DNA from: a virus
Virus record (IMG/VR): IMGVR_UViG_3300042566_001780
Location: 1 to 64,000 of that record
Strand: one strand, 5' to 3'
DNA length: 64,000 bases
Shown here: in pieces, positions 20,914 through 33,300 of the stretch
How positions within the stretch are numbered: position 1 is the first letter of the stretch
How the letters are laid out: each line of letters starts with the position of its first letter
The notes under the pieces: generated by a model
What the model saw: the letters and a program-made list of their open reading frames with translations, nothing else
Told to the model about the DNA's origin: nothing
The model's database searches: none
Position numbers and translations under genes: made by a program

Positions 20914-23900
20914 ATGTCCAATGACTTCTCAATAAAATATCAAAACATGATAAATTTGATTCCTAGCCAGCTTAGGAATCCAACGGTTGTCACAATTGTT
21001 GATAATTTATTCAATCGCTTTTTAACAGCAGAAGAAGCCATTCCGCTTTATGGATATGTTGGTACTCCCTCAATCTCAACAGTTAATCTACCTCAAATTC
21101 GCCAACTGACGGTTGAGCGTTCTGTTAATACTCTGCTTCCAGTTTATTCATTTAAACTCGGCACAAAAAATCATTCATTTACTCCGCAAGACATCATCAA
21201 CAAGATGTTAGTGCTTGGGGCATCTGACAACCAAGCAACTTGGCTGTATTCACAAGGCAATAACTTCGCTCCGCCGATTGATTTTGACAAATTTGCCAAT
21301 TTCTACAATTACTATTGGATAGCTGCTAATGTTACTGATTCAATTTCGTGGAATCCTGATTTAGTACCAGAATATTACTGCATTGAAAAACCTAAAGAAG
21401 CTGATTTAGACAAACTTAATGTGGTCACTGCATCTTCCGGAAGTACGGCATTGACTGGAAGTGGATTCTTTAACCAAATCTGGAATCTTACGTTTACTTC
21501 TAGCACAACTGTTACCGTTACCGCCACCGGACCGTTGGTTGGTTTTTTACCAAACCAGCAAATTCAATTTTTCACCTTAAAACCAATCCCCGCAGTTCCG
21601 GATGGTGGATCTTGGCCTGTTATTGAAGACACTATTGAGTTTAAGGCTGGTCGTCTTAATCAAACTTTGATAGCATTAAAGATTCGTAGAGAACCTATAT
21701 TTGACATTAATGGTGATCTGGTACAATACGAAACATTTGCGGTCAATGATCAATTCATTATTGATGCGCCGTTTATTTCAAATATTCACAATTTAACTTT
21801 TACTGGATCAACAGGCCCTAAGGGATCTATTGTGTCAGTAAACACATTATCAGAGTATCAGATCATCAGTGGCGTCACTTTGAAAAAGAATGATCGTGTT
21901 CTTATCAAAGACAATCCGGCATTTGATAATGGAATTTATGTGGTGTCTGAAGGCACATGGTCAAAGGCTGCCGATTTTAATTCCACTACTGCTGCAGCTG
22001 GAGCTCGAGTTTGGGTCCAAGGCGGCTCAAATGCAAGAAATCTTTATACGGCAGTTCAGGCATCTAATGGATGGAACTGGACATTGACCTCATCCAATGT
22101 TGAGAGTAATGTTAATGACTGGCAGCAATATAACTTCTGGGTATCTAGAGATGATTTAGCTAGCTTAGGATTAACAGTGTCCGATGCGCAGCAAGCAGTG
22201 CGCCCCATCATTGAATTTAAGAATGGCATCAAATTAAATTCGTATGTTAATAACGGATTACCAGCAGATTCTGGAATTGCATATACTCAATTAAAGTCGC
22301 AAATTAATCAAATCCCGTTATTTGATGTCTATCATTATGATGGCACGCACGCAAATGTAGCATCTGGAATATTTTTCTATGTTGAAGATCATACTTCAGA
22401 TATTGATCCAGCATTGCAAAAACGCGTTAAGTTTTCTACTGGACTATCAAAGGATTTTATATTTGATCATGGCCTTTATAATCCAAGCGGATCAACTTTT
22501 TTCTACAAAATCAATAACCAATTGAAGTCTATATGGCACCCAGGTTACACTGAGAAAACTGTGGTAGATACCGTTTTTGCTGGTGAAGGAAATGGTACGT
22601 TAAGTGTTAGCTTAAGCAATGCAAGCCCATTCATAACACAGCAAATTTGGACACTTACTGCTATTTCTGCAACACAATTCTCAGTGTCTGGCTCAAAAAA
22701 TAAGATAGTAAATCCCCCATATAATGTGTTAACTGTCGGGCAGCCGTACAACTATGCATTGTTTAGCGCCACTATCACTAATGGATCTATTCCATTTTCT
22801 ATAGGTGATACATTCACGTTTAGAGTAGGAAACCTTGAAACTGCACGTTATTCTAGATTGCTGGATACCGGTGAAATTTGTGATGTGTGCGGTGGATTTG
22901 AGTATGATGCTCTCCAGATCGGTGCATGGAAAATTCCTAAGATGTTTTATACAAATATTCGTGGATCTTCTGGCAGTGAGGTATCAGAGGGAATTGTAAA
23001 TTCTCATTTAAAGAGCATACTAGCTAATCAACCAAGTGGCGCTTTAGAGAACCGTGCATTTGGTGGGTCCATTAAACTATGGTCAGAACCGGTCAATTTG
23101 TTTGCATCACTCATGATGCAGAGAGATGTGACTCCAATTACATTAGTTGATTTAGCTGAAAGACAATACCAAAATACATATTTGGCAATCATCTCGTTAT
23201 TCCAAAAGAATGTTCTACCATTTATTTCTGCAAATGGTGCGATTAACACAATTGAAAAACTAGACATTTTCATTGATCATTTACTAAACTTACGTGCATT
23301 AGATGAAGATGTCAAAACTGTATTGTTTGATAGCACATCACCAGTGAAAGGCTTTCCTCCTACACTTCCACAAATGGGTGCTATTCCATTAGTGTCACCT
23401 GGTTTAGTGTTAGATGAGGAACTTGGAGTAGTAGCGCTACGCCGCCACGATGGAAGTTTGTTCCCGCTTTTCAACAATACCCAAGACTTTTTAGACCAAT
23501 TTGTTCCTCCTGGTACTTCGCTTCCGCAAGATTTGGCCCAATTGTTGAATGATGTCATTGCACAATTGGAGGTCCGGCTATTCAGGGGAATTTCATCTCA
23601 GCAAAAGACATATTTTTCATTAGACGATGTCAAAAACGCGTTGTCTGGTCCATTAGCTTCATACATGCATAAAGAACTTGCAAGTTGGGCTGCATCTAAT
23701 AACTACGATATGTATGGAACTGATTATGAAGCCGGAAATGCGTTTACTTGGAATTATTCTTTTGCTAATACTAACGATTGTGCGTCAATTTCCCAATCAG
23801 CAGTCCCAGCGCGGTGGTTTAATTTCCTTCAGTCTCACCAATCATCTGTAACTGGTGTAATACCGACTTCACGCCCAGATTTGAATCCTTGGAAGCTAGT

Positions 23901-26900
23901 TGGATTAGCCAATGATCCTGGAAGTTCATGGGACATCTATAGATCGCAAGTTACTCCATCAATGCTGAATTCTGGATTTATTGATGGTGGATCAGTTTCT
24001 GTTGTTCTTTACAATTCTTCTACATTACAGTCAACGTCATTATTTGGATTGCCTATTATTGATGGATATCAGTGTGTTGAAGGTGAAAAGATTCTGTTAG
24101 CATCAGAACAAATGGCACGAAACAATGGTATTTGGGTCGTGTCTTCAGGATCATGGACTCGTGATTCAATTGCACTAGTAGAAGGCACAGTAGTATTTGT
24201 TGTCAATGGTCAATACAGAAATAATACTCGTTGGTATTTGCTTAATGATGTAGATTCTATTAACGTAGATGACGTTAATTTCTGTCAGGTAAGACAATGG
24301 TCTGATGCAATGTGGCAATTTATTCAGACTAGCAAGCCGAATCTAAAAATCTCGGTCAATCCATTTACTGATGAGCTATTACCACCATACGTTAATAATG
24401 GTTTGATTATTGCTCCATATGCATTGACTAATGTGATGCCTTCAAAGGCATCGTCAACATACGAATTTGGTGAATCATCTCCAGTTGAAACTGCATGGCA
24501 GCGAACTGCCGAATTTAGATACGGTTTGGTTAGAGCACTCTTTAGAAAAGATCCACTGGGATGGTTGAGTCACCTTTGGGGAATGGAATGGGTGACTGTC
24601 GACAATATTGCCTATTGCATGTCATTGGTCACAATGCCGACTACTGAAAATCTGCCATTACATGGCGATGTTACTTCTGCTGTTGAAAGACAGAATCCAT
24701 TCATATTTGCTAGCATAACTGGGCCCGCAAATTCAAGCTTGACTGTTGTTCGTGACAGCTTCACTGCAGATAATAAACAGGGATGGACCGTCTTCTACCA
24801 AAATTTACCAATTGGGCATTTGAAAGAGGGTGTCCTTTACTCAAATATTACGTCATCTGGATTTACATTTATTGGGTTACAAATTGAAGATGAAGGAAAA
24901 CCATTCTCATTAGGCGACAAGTTTGAAATTCAAATCAATAGTTTGGGCTATTCAGACAATGTGCTGTTTATTCCGATTAATCGACGCGTCATGAATGGTT
25001 TCTGTCAAATATTTGCATTTGCGCTAAGACAAGCTGCACTTAGCAGTGAAAATGCATATGCAATGAAAGCATATAGATCTTGGACGCCCAACCTTGGTTA
25101 TAGAGCTGGTGGATTAGTTTCATTGGATGATTTGAAAATTGATGCTAGCAATGGCGATGTATCAAGTGCAGCTTTTGAATTACGTCTAAAGAAATCACGA
25201 TTTGCTAAAGACTCATGGCTACACGCGTTACGAATTAAAGTAGCTGCTATCGGTTCTTCATATGCAAGCACCAATAAAACTTTTGTACCTGCGTCAAATG
25301 CAGATGATTGGGTGTTCCGTATTGAGGGATACAACGATCGCTATACCGAGCTGTCTTTCTATGAATTAGCACAAGATTCTAATTACATAACATTTAATGC
25401 TCTTGATAAAACTGCTACGAAATTAGAGTGGAAAAAATATGCTACAAAAGTAGAACTAAAAACTACTCAGCTTCCAGTCACTATTACCGGTTTGCAGAAT
25501 GTCATCAATTTCTTATTTGGATATGAATATAAGCTAATTGAAGATGGTTGGAGATTTGATGATCCGACTTCTAGTTCTATTGACGCTGAAACTGGAAGAG
25601 CAAGATCTTGGCAGCTTGAAGTTGAAAAATTAGTTGATCGTGTATTCCGTGGTATCAATGAAAGCCAAGGAACCGTTATTAATCCATTCCTTGATAAGGT
25701 TTGGGTTGATCACCCAACTGGTTTATTGGGAGACTTCAGCGTTACTGGAATGTTTGACATCAACGCTGATGCTGCAATATTCGACATATTTGGTACCAAA
25801 ATTGCGCCAAATGAAATGAGCGTATTACGCCAACGCGAAAGATCGGAAATATCTTCAAACATTCCTATTTTCTCAGCGCACATTCAAATAGATGAAATTG
25901 AGCACTTATTCGTGTTCAATAATTTTGCACAGCCTTCTTTAAATGATCAATTGCTATATGATCCTTACAGTGGAGCCCAAATAGCAAATATCACGTTGAA
26001 TGGCAGATTCCAAGGAAATGGTACGCTACGTCCAGAAATTGGTGGATACTTCCTATCTGATGGCCAATTAAAGAGAAATATTAGAGCATCGGTTGATGGC
26101 GTAGCAACCATGTATGACGCCAATAAGGCATTTGAGAATAGCACTATATCTAATCACGCTTTTGCATTATTAGGCTTCAATCTAAAAGACTATCTTTCTG
26201 ATCTAGATTTAACTGATAAAAGCCAATTTAATTTCTGGCGTGGTCTAGTTCATATGAAGGGCACTAATGAATCAATAGATGCATTTTTGAATAATGGAAA
26301 ATTTGCTGATACTATATTGGATGAGTTTTGGGCTTATAAAGTAGCAGAGTATGGTGATAGCAGATCTAAAGTATTCCCAGAGTTAAAAATACAATCAGCA
26401 GATGCAATTCAGCAGTTCACTAAGTTGCAGTTTGATGGTACTACGCCGCTCTTAGACTTTACTCAAATTTCATCATTAGATGAAGATAGATGGTTTTCAA
26501 TTGACGATATTTCAGAGAAAACCAAGTTTGAAACAAAGTTGGTTGGAAATTATGACCTATCTAATGGAGTCAATTTAATTGATACTAGCTGGTGGGCGCA
26601 AAATGCTGCAGTGCCAATTGGCTGGGCAATTTATGGATCAGCTCCAGAAAATAGTTTCATATTAGCAGAAACATATTACGGCGTCAATGAAGATCTTTGG
26701 TTAGCAAATGCTGGCGCTGCAGGATCATCCTTCTTTGGTCCTGACGGCGGATGGTCAATTGGTGGTTTTAATGCTGATATCGATCGCACAAAAACCTATC
26801 GATTTATCCTTCCGGTCAAGCGCTTAACAGAAGAAAACGGTACAGTTCAGTTCGGATTAACTGGTGTAGCTAATTTGAATACGCCCGTTGAAGCCAGTAA

Positions 26901-29900
26901 CGGTTTCTTTATATCGATTGCATTACCTGAAGTTGATGTTTGGTATTACATTGTTGGATATGTTTACCCGGTAGACTCGATTGGTAATACTAACGATGGA
27001 TCTGGACTTTACAAAATCGAAAATAATCAGTTGATTAGCACCGGGATTAGCTTTAATTGGCATGATTTGTTGCCAATTAGACATCGTGCGCAATTATCCA
27101 ATGCTGATGAGGGTGCCCAAATAATCTTCGGAAAACCTGCCGCACATGCAATAGATGGTTTTGAACCAACTTTATCAGATATTATTTCTGGACAACGCCC
27201 AATCATAAAGCTCCCATTTATTGCTGATGAATTGGTTATTTCTGGTGCTGCTGCAAAAATAAATGACACAACTATTCAGTCAATTACACCATATCCTTCT
27301 AAACTAAATGTAGTTGGTTATGGTCCAGACGCCAATAGTTTTACTCCAATAAAGCTGATCAACTACGCAGATAATGAGCTTGTTGAAGAAATATCATTGT
27401 GGCACCCAGCTGCTGGTTATCATAATGTGACAGCTATTGAGTCGATCAACATTATTTCTAATAAGGATCCTGCTCGTTATAACTCTTCTACACAAGTAGT
27501 CGGAAATGACAACTATGATCCATTAAGAAGTTGGGGATCGAAAGAAGTTGGCAGAGTTTGGTTAGATACAACCAAACTGAAATATGTTCCTTACTACGAT
27601 TCAACTATTTTTGACAATATAGAGCAACGTCTAAATCGTTGGGGTACATTAGCTGATTATGGATCAGTTGATGTTGTTGAGTGGGTTGAATCAACCGTTC
27701 CACCTGCAGAATATGCAGCTCAAGCCGTTTTAGATTTGGCAAATCCCGATATACCTAATAATCTAAAAGCAGATGGTACTGTATACGGCGCAACTACATA
27801 TTCTAGAAATAGACAATGGCAAATGCGCCCTATAGCATGGAGCTACTCAGAGCGCCCTGAAGCTGCTGCACATACTGGTGGTATGATTGGTTCGCGTGGT
27901 TCGTTTAATGCGGACTACGATGCCGGGTTGTTCTTCGTTGAAGATGAATTTGGTAATGGAGAAGTTATTCTCGGAGAAGGTAATTTTGCAGATGCTGGAA
28001 TAACAATAGGCATGCATTTTGGTGAGTTTGAAGACACCCCGGCGAACTTGCGTGCACGGTCTGAGAATGTTATTACTGCTTTCACAAAATCTGTGTATTT
28101 TGGTGAAGGTGATAACTACACCGTCATTACATCTGGAAATAGATTTATTGATGCTTCTGGTAGCCTAAATGGACTTTCTGCAAAGGTTAACATAGAGCTT
28201 CTTCCAGATACTACTTTGACTGGTGAATTAGTTCTGTCTAATCGCGTTGAAGTCATACCAATTTATGACACCGATGGAATAACATCCGGAAAGCAGATCG
28301 TCAAATCATATCTGCGTGCAAGAATTCCCGGTACTGATCAAGATGAAGAAGTTTTAGTTCGTGAAGATCAAGGCTCTGTAGGTATTCAACTTTATGCTAT
28401 CGACACTGCAGCAGTAATTGCTGGTTTGTATGAGGCAGTAAACAACGTTGAACCAGGCAAGGCATTATTCAAAGACACATTGATTGGAACTCGCCCATTA
28501 GCTGACATTTCTAATGAAGGTGACGTATCATTCTATGATCTAGCAGTGTATCAATCCTGGGTTGATGGATCTATCTCTAATCAAACTATGATTGATTACA
28601 TTGAAAATGTTTTTAATCCATACATCCTGTCTAATCCAACCATCTATGAAAACTATATCAACAATGTAGAGATTGTTGCTACGGAAGCTACCACCATTGA
28701 CATAGAACCCAATCAGCTGTTTACCACAAAGTTCCTAAGTTTAGGTCTCACTGTTAAACTTGAATCTTTGAGCACGACAACTGTTAGTGTGCCAAGTACC
28801 ACGATTTCTCAAATTATGGTAAATGAGCTTAGTACCAATAGACAACTTCGTGTATTAGATGCTGCAAAGTATGATGTGCTAGTTGCAGGTTTAGGATTAA
28901 CATATCTCACCAATGATTTCACTGATCCGGCAAGCTTTGCTGATGATAATGGTACTGGTGGCATTGGGTGGAGAGCTTGGAATGTACCAACCCAAGAAAC
29001 TCTTGACGCGGATAGCAAATATCCAAATTCATCATGGTATCCGATGGCTGGTCCTTTAAGCAATATCTCTACGCCGAGTATTACCGTCATACAGCAAATT
29101 GCAGAGACTAATGGCAAGATCACTTTAAGCAATTCAAGTGTAATTGATAGATACAAGTCAGTTTGGACTGATTGGCAATCTATGCTAGATGTCATGATTG
29201 AAAGAACATCACTGGCAACAGGTCAAATGGTAATCACCCTACCAGAAGCAATAGATCCATCTAGACTGTCGGTGTACATCAATGGCATTGCTCAATTAGC
29301 TGGTACATATGATTTGCAAGGTACCTCATTGACAATCAATAATGTCATTTACGGGCATGAGGTAACTGTAATACTTCGTGCATATTCACCATCAAATGAA
29401 GAACTGGAATTTAACCCCGATGTTGAAGATGATTTGCTAAGAGCTTCTCAATACAAGGTAGACTACCAATGTGTAGAAATGCCTATTCGCGATACAAGTG
29501 GTTCTATTTTGACTACTAAGTATTTCTTCTGGGTCAAAAATAGATCATTTACCGCTAGCAAAAAGAAATTATCTGTAAAAACAATTTCTGAAAAACTTCG
29601 TGTGGGTCCTGAGCAATATTTGATCTTCCAAAATATAGTTGACAAGTCATATTACGATTCAGTCAGCATTTTTGGATTATCGCAAATTGTGTCTAAGGAC
29701 AATACCTTTAAATTGCGATTTGTCAGAGATTTGACCTTGCGCGATGATCCAAATGGTTTAGATTTGAAGGATACTCATACAGAGTGGGCATTAATACGCC
29801 CGCGGCAGAGAAATAAGATTCCAGAAGCTTTATGGAGTAAAATGGTTGATTCTGCATGTGGTATGGATTTAGCTGGAAATGCTATTCCATCAGCCAGAAG

Positions 29901-30300
29901 AGCTTCTTATGATTTACGTAACGGCACTTCTATTAGATATGGTTTTGCAGCAGACCAAATTTTGGCTGATCCTAATTTGATCAAATCAACACTTTTGAAC
30001 ACTATTCTAAATACAAAGTTAACCGAAAAATCTGGTGATCTGGTTTTTGCAGACTATATAACATTCTTAGATTATTCTAATTATGAAGCTTGGTTTGCTA
30101 CTCCTGAATCTACTAGAGCAATATTAACTGATATTTGGAATAAAGCAAAGTCTAGTCAAATCAATGAATTGTTTTTTGCAGTCCTTGAGGACGTAGTTGC
30201 AGCGAATTATGAATTGACAGATATTTTCAAAACGTCTAGATTGAGTGTTCAATCTGTTCGTACAGTGGATACTTTAGCTTACATCCCAACTTATGAATAA
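20914..30300 (+). CDS. Giant baseplate wedge protein, probably gp7-like (3128 residues)
   Basis: Position directly after gp6 is that of gp7 in T4-type genomes (T4 gp7: 1032 residues). The N-terminal region (IPSQLRNPTVVTIVDNLFNRFLTAEEAIPLYGYVG, FANFYNYYWIAANVTDS) looks like a helical docking region. The rest is a string of beta domains. Two copies of a fibre-type motif occur: DRVLIKDNPAFDNGIYVVSEGTW (near 330) and GEKILLASEQMARNNGIWVVSSGSW (near 1060). Other regions are GWAIYGSAPENSF-type jelly-roll domains. It is probably the peripheral wedge protein carrying host-contact domains. Assignment as gp7 rests on synteny, not on a firm match. Confidence 0.7.
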   Translation: MSNDFSIKYQNMINLIPSQLRNPTVVTIVDNLFNRFLTAEEAIPLYGYVGTPSISTVNLPQIRQLTVERSVNTLLPVYSFKLGTKNHSFTPQDIINKMLVLGASDNQATWLYSQGNNFAPPIDFDKFANFYNYYWIAANVTDSISWNPDLVPEYYCIEKPKEADLDKLNVVTASSGSTALTGSGFFNQIWNLTFTSSTTVTVTATGPLVGFLPNQQIQFFTLKPIPAVPDGGSWPVIEDTIEFKAGRLNQTLIALKIRREPIFDINGDLVQYETFAVNDQFIIDAPFISNIHNLTFTGSTGPKGSIVSVNTLSEYQIISGVTLKKNDRVLIKDNPAFDNGIYVVSEGTWSKAADFNSTTAAAGARVWVQGGSNARNLYTAVQASNGWNWTLTSSNVESNVNDWQQYNFWVSRDDLASLGLTVSDAQQAVRPIIEFKNGIKLNSYVNNGLPADSGIAYTQLKSQINQIPLFDVYHYDGTHANVASGIFFYVEDHTSDIDPALQKRVKFSTGLSKDFIFDHGLYNPSGSTFFYKINNQLKSIWHPGYTEKTVVDTVFAGEGNGTLSVSLSNASPFITQQIWTLTAISATQFSVSGSKNKIVNPPYNVLTVGQPYNYALFSATITNGSIPFSIGDTFTFRVGNLETARYSRLLDTGEICDVCGGFEYDALQIGAWKIPKMFYTNIRGSSGSEVSEGIVNSHLKSILANQPSGALENRAFGGSIKLWSEPVNLFASLMMQRDVTPITLVDLAERQYQNTYLAIISLFQKNVLPFISANGAINTIEKLDIFIDHLLNLRALDEDVKTVLFDSTSPVKGFPPTLPQMGAIPLVSPGLVLDEELGVVALRRHDGSLFPLFNNTQDFLDQFVPPGTSLPQDLAQLLNDVIAQLEVRLFRGISSQQKTYFSLDDVKNALSGPLASYMHKELASWAASNNYDMYGTDYEAGNAFTWNYSFANTNDCASISQSAVPARWFNFLQSHQSSVTGVIPTSRPDLNPWKLVGLANDPGSSWDIYRSQVTPSMLNSGFIDGGSVSVVLYNSSTLQSTSLFGLPIIDGYQCVEGEKILLASEQMARNNGIWVVSSGSWTRDSIALVEGTVVFVVNGQYRNNTRWYLLNDVDSINVDDVNFCQVRQWSDAMWQFIQTSKPNLKISVNPFTDELLPPYVNNGLIIAPYALTNVMPSKASSTYEFGESSPVETAWQRTAEFRYGLVRALFRKDPLGWLSHLWGMEWVTVDNIAYCMSLVTMPTTENLPLHGDVTSAVERQNPFIFASITGPANSSLTVVRDSFTADNKQGWTVFYQNLPIGHLKEGVLYSNITSSGFTFIGLQIEDEGKPFSLGDKFEIQINSLGYSDNVLFIPINRRVMNGFCQIFAFALRQAALSSENAYAMKAYRSWTPNLGYRAGGLVSLDDLKIDASNGDVSSAAFELRLKKSRFAKDSWLHALRIKVAAIGSSYASTNKTFVPASNADDWVFRIEGYNDRYTELSFYELAQDSNYITFNALDKTATKLEWKKYATKVELKTTQLPVTITGLQNVINFLFGYEYKLIEDGWRFDDPTSSSIDAETGRARSWQLEVEKLVDRVFRGINESQGTVINPFLDKVWVDHPTGLLGDFSVTGMFDINADAAIFDIFGTKIAPNEMSVLRQRERSEISSNIPIFSAHIQIDEIEHLFVFNNFAQPSLNDQLLYDPYSGAQIANITLNGRFQGNGTLRPEIGGYFLSDGQLKRNIRASVDGVATMYDANKAFENSTISNHAFALLGFNLKDYLSDLDLTDKSQFNFWRGLVHMKGTNESIDAFLNNGKFADTILDEFWAYKVAEYGDSRSKVFPELKIQSADAIQQFTKLQFDGTTPLLDFTQISSLDEDRWFSIDDISEKTKFETKLVGNYDLSNGVNLIDTSWWAQNAAVPIGWAIYGSAPENSFILAETYYGVNEDLWLANAGAAGSSFFGPDGGWSIGGFNADIDRTKTYRFILPVKRLTEENGTVQFGLTGVANLNTPVEASNGFFISIALPEVDVWYYIVGYVYPVDSIGNTNDGSGLYKIENNQLISTGISFNWHDLLPIRHRAQLSNADEGAQIIFGKPAAHAIDGFEPTLSDIISGQRPIIKLPFIADELVISGAAAKINDTTIQSITPYPSKLNVVGYGPDANSFTPIKLINYADNELVEEISLWHPAAGYHNVTAIESINIISNKDPARYNSSTQVVGNDNYDPLRSWGSKEVGRVWLDTTKLKYVPYYDSTIFDNIEQRLNRWGTLADYGSVDVVEWVESTVPPAEYAAQAVLDLANPDIPNNLKADGTVYGATTYSRNRQWQMRPIAWSYSERPEAAAHTGGMIGSRGSFNADYDAGLFFVEDEFGNGEVILGEGNFADAGITIGMHFGEFEDTPANLRARSENVITAFTKSVYFGEGDNYTVITSGNRFIDASGSLNGLSAKVNIELLPDTTLTGELVLSNRVEVIPIYDTDGITSGKQIVKSYLRARIPGTDQDEEVLVREDQGSVGIQLYAIDTAAVIAGLYEAVNNVEPGKALFKDTLIGTRPLADISNEGDVSFYDLAVYQSWVDGSISNQTMIDYIENVFNPYILSNPTIYENYINNVEIVATEATTIDIEPNQLFTTKFLSLGLTVKLESLSTTTVSVPSTTISQIMVNELSTNRQLRVLDAAKYDVLVAGLGLTYLTNDFTDPASFADDNGTGGIGWRAWNVPTQETLDADSKYPNSSWYPMAGPLSNISTPSITVIQQIAETNGKITLSNSSVIDRYKSVWTDWQSMLDVMIERTSLATGQMVITLPEAIDPSRLSVYINGIAQLAGTYDLQGTSLTINNVIYGHEVTVILRAYSPSNEELEFNPDVEDDLLRASQYKVDYQCVEMPIRDTSGSILTTKYFFWVKNRSFTASKKKLSVKTISEKLRVGPEQYLIFQNIVDKSYYDSVSIFGLSQIVSKDNTFKLRFVRDLTLRDDPNGLDLKDTHTEWALIRPRQRNKIPEALWSKMVDSACGMDLAGNAIPSARRASYDLRNGTSIRYGFAADQILADPNLIKSTLLNTILNTKLTEKSGDLVFADYITFLDYSNYEAWFATPESTRAILTDIWNKAKSSQINELFFAVLEDVVAANYELTDIFKTSRLSVQSVRTVDTLAYIPTYE

Positions 30301-30311
30301 CGAAATGAATT

Positions 30312-33300
30312 ATGGCATCAAATAAAAACACCGTTTATACGAAGGCATTAGTTAGTTTTCTGCTTGATACAAAGCCGTATAGTAGAAAACTAACTGAAAT
30401 CAATGAAATCTATAAACTGGATGAATCCATAAGTGTTTCATTTAGTGATGAATTATTCACGGGTGCTACGCTAAAGTCTGCTTGGCCATATTCATTTTTT
30501 TCAAGTGGTTCTTCATCGCTGCAACCATTAAAGTTCCAGCGTATTAGCAATTACCAAGATTACGGCAAATATGTCAATAATCAACAATTACTAAGTCGTG
30601 GGGCTTTTAAAATTGGCCGAGATGAGAGCGTCAGCCTTAGCATGATTCCTAATACCTATGATCCAAAATCATTATCTGGTATTGGGCTTAAGGATTGCTA
30701 TGTCCAAAAAGAGGGCAATCCTGTTGATGTCCAATACTTAATTGAAGGTATTGATCATTTCTTAAGTAAAGGTAGTTATTCATTTCAAGTAAAACAGATT
30801 ACTGGATCAAATGTATCCGGGACCATTATCAAAACTTATGATGATTTAGATGGTCCATTTCCGACAGATGTTGAGATTACTTTTGAATATGATGAGTTAA
30901 TTTTACTTGGGCCAGTGATTCAAGTTGATAGTAATACTATTCGTGTAACAAACCCAGGTGAAATAAAGGTTTACGGTACGATTAATGGTGGTGCATATAG
31001 CCCGCAATTCACTGAACTGCGCAATGAAGCTATTATTTCTGCAGCGCAACAAGCGGCAGCAAATGCTGCATATGATTTGGATAATCCAAATAGCGCTATT
31101 AATCAAATTTCTAGCATCATGGATGCAATTGATGCTCAGTTGACAATCACGCCAAATACTGAAGCACAAAGGGAAGTTGACTCCATCTTTTCTATTTTAG
31201 AAACACCGAAATTACCTTATTCTTATGCAGATCTAATTGGTGCATTAATTAATGCAAGCACACCAGTAATATCTGGATATGCTTCATGGAATAATGTATC
31301 TCTTAAACTTGAATCTCTTAGCCCAAGAATCTTGTTTAATGATTTCACTGATATGAGCTTGAGAGAATCTGGCAAGCTTAATTATGTCGATATTGTTGAT
31401 GACACTATCCAAATAACTAATATTGATCCAAATATTGATCGTGAAAATTACGAAGAGTTTACAGTAACGGCTATCAGCGACACTCAATTATTAGTGTCGG
31501 GTAGTTTATCAGGTAATATTGGACTTGCAGAATTAGGTTCACGTTTTGAGAGTGATTATCTAAACTTCGACGTGTCTGCAGGAACTAACTTACTTGTGGT
31601 TGGTTCAAAATTTGTACTAACGCCAAGCGCGAAAATTACAGTTTCTAAAAATACTACTGCACAATCATGGTCAGTAATAAAAACTAATCCAATTGCTTAT
31701 TCGCGCCCGGTATATGCATCACCAACTAATGCATATGCAAAAATAATATCGTTAGATGCAAAAGAAGGTCAAATAACATTTTTAGATCAAGATTTTCCAT
31801 CTGGCAAATTAGAACTAGAAGTCATTTCTGCTACCCAAGCCCGGATGTATTGTGAAAATGAGCCTACTTATTCTCCATTAATTACATTCAACACTGTATT
31901 CAATGACGGTCGTCTTGGATTCACTGTTGTAAATGGCACTTTTGCGCCATTGCAAATAGGTGATCGCATCTTAATGCGAGTATTAAATCTTCCTCCAAAT
32001 GTTGAAGGTTTAGATTTGTACTTTGGTTATGATGTTGATGCATATGATGCAAACAATTTAGTTTACAACAATGTGTCATCAGCTATTGAAAACTACCTAA
32101 CAACAATCGACTTTGGTTTTGACAGCAGGTTTATCGGATACGATCTTGCAACATTTAATTTAGTCATTGATGATAATGCAGTTAGCAATAGAGCATGGAG
32201 ATTAAGGGCTCTTGCTGATTTATCAAAACCGCTGTTAATGCCATCTGGGATTGTTAATTTGCTTGGTACAGATGATCCAACAAATCCTACAGCATTTGCA
32301 AAATATGATAGTGATAATGATGCTACATCAGAAGGAATTCAGAGCTCCACTGATTTTGATGATTTAGATGATTTGCAATTGTGGTATGCAAATAGATTTG
32401 CATTAGAATATCAGGATGGGGAAGCCGGCATATGGCAAACAGTGAATGCGAACATTCAAGTAAATCAGCGTTACACTTTTTCTGAATATGGAATAGCTTT
32501 TACTGTCGTTCCAGCAGCAAAACCATTTATTGCATCTAGATCCACATCCACTCAATATGTAAACACCTCTGGCGGATTAGTTACATCAGTGGTTGATGGT
32601 GGCGATATTATCTATTTCAAGATCGTTAATCCAGAACCGAAATTAGAAAATCCAGCATCTATTCTATCCAACACTCCTAGAATGATAATGTATGGAGAGC
32701 ATTTTCATAAATGTCCTTCAGCAAATTGGGTAGTTACGAAAGTCGCAGGAGGCTTCACTCTTCAAGGTAAGTACTCTTCTAATAACATAAATGTCTATTC
32801 AACACCTCTATTTTTATCTTCTGAAGATGGTTTAAGCTATCACATAAAAGAAAACAGTCTGCATTTCACCATAGTTGAAGGTAGAGGAATGGCAGTTGGT
32901 GATACTTTCACCTTCACAACTTTTGAAAATCATGCATCGTTCTTAGTGTATGGATCTGTGACTGGATGGACTGCTCCGGCCAGATTGAATACATGGTATT
33001 GGAATGGACACATCGGCTTCAAGATACGTGCTGCCCAATGCGAATTGTTTGTTGATGGCGAATTACAGTCGACAAATGCTACAAGTTGGGTTACTTCTTA
33101 TGGAAATATTGAGCTTGATTATCTAAAGGAAGATCTATCTGATTCAATTATCAATTTCCAATCATTAGGAAATGGTACTTGGTTAGCATATCGCAATGGT
33201 AATTTACTTGGATCTGGAGTAAATGAAATTGTCATTGATGAATTTGGTATTACTCTGCCAAATGCTCCTGAATCTACAAACATTTCAATGAAGATTCTAG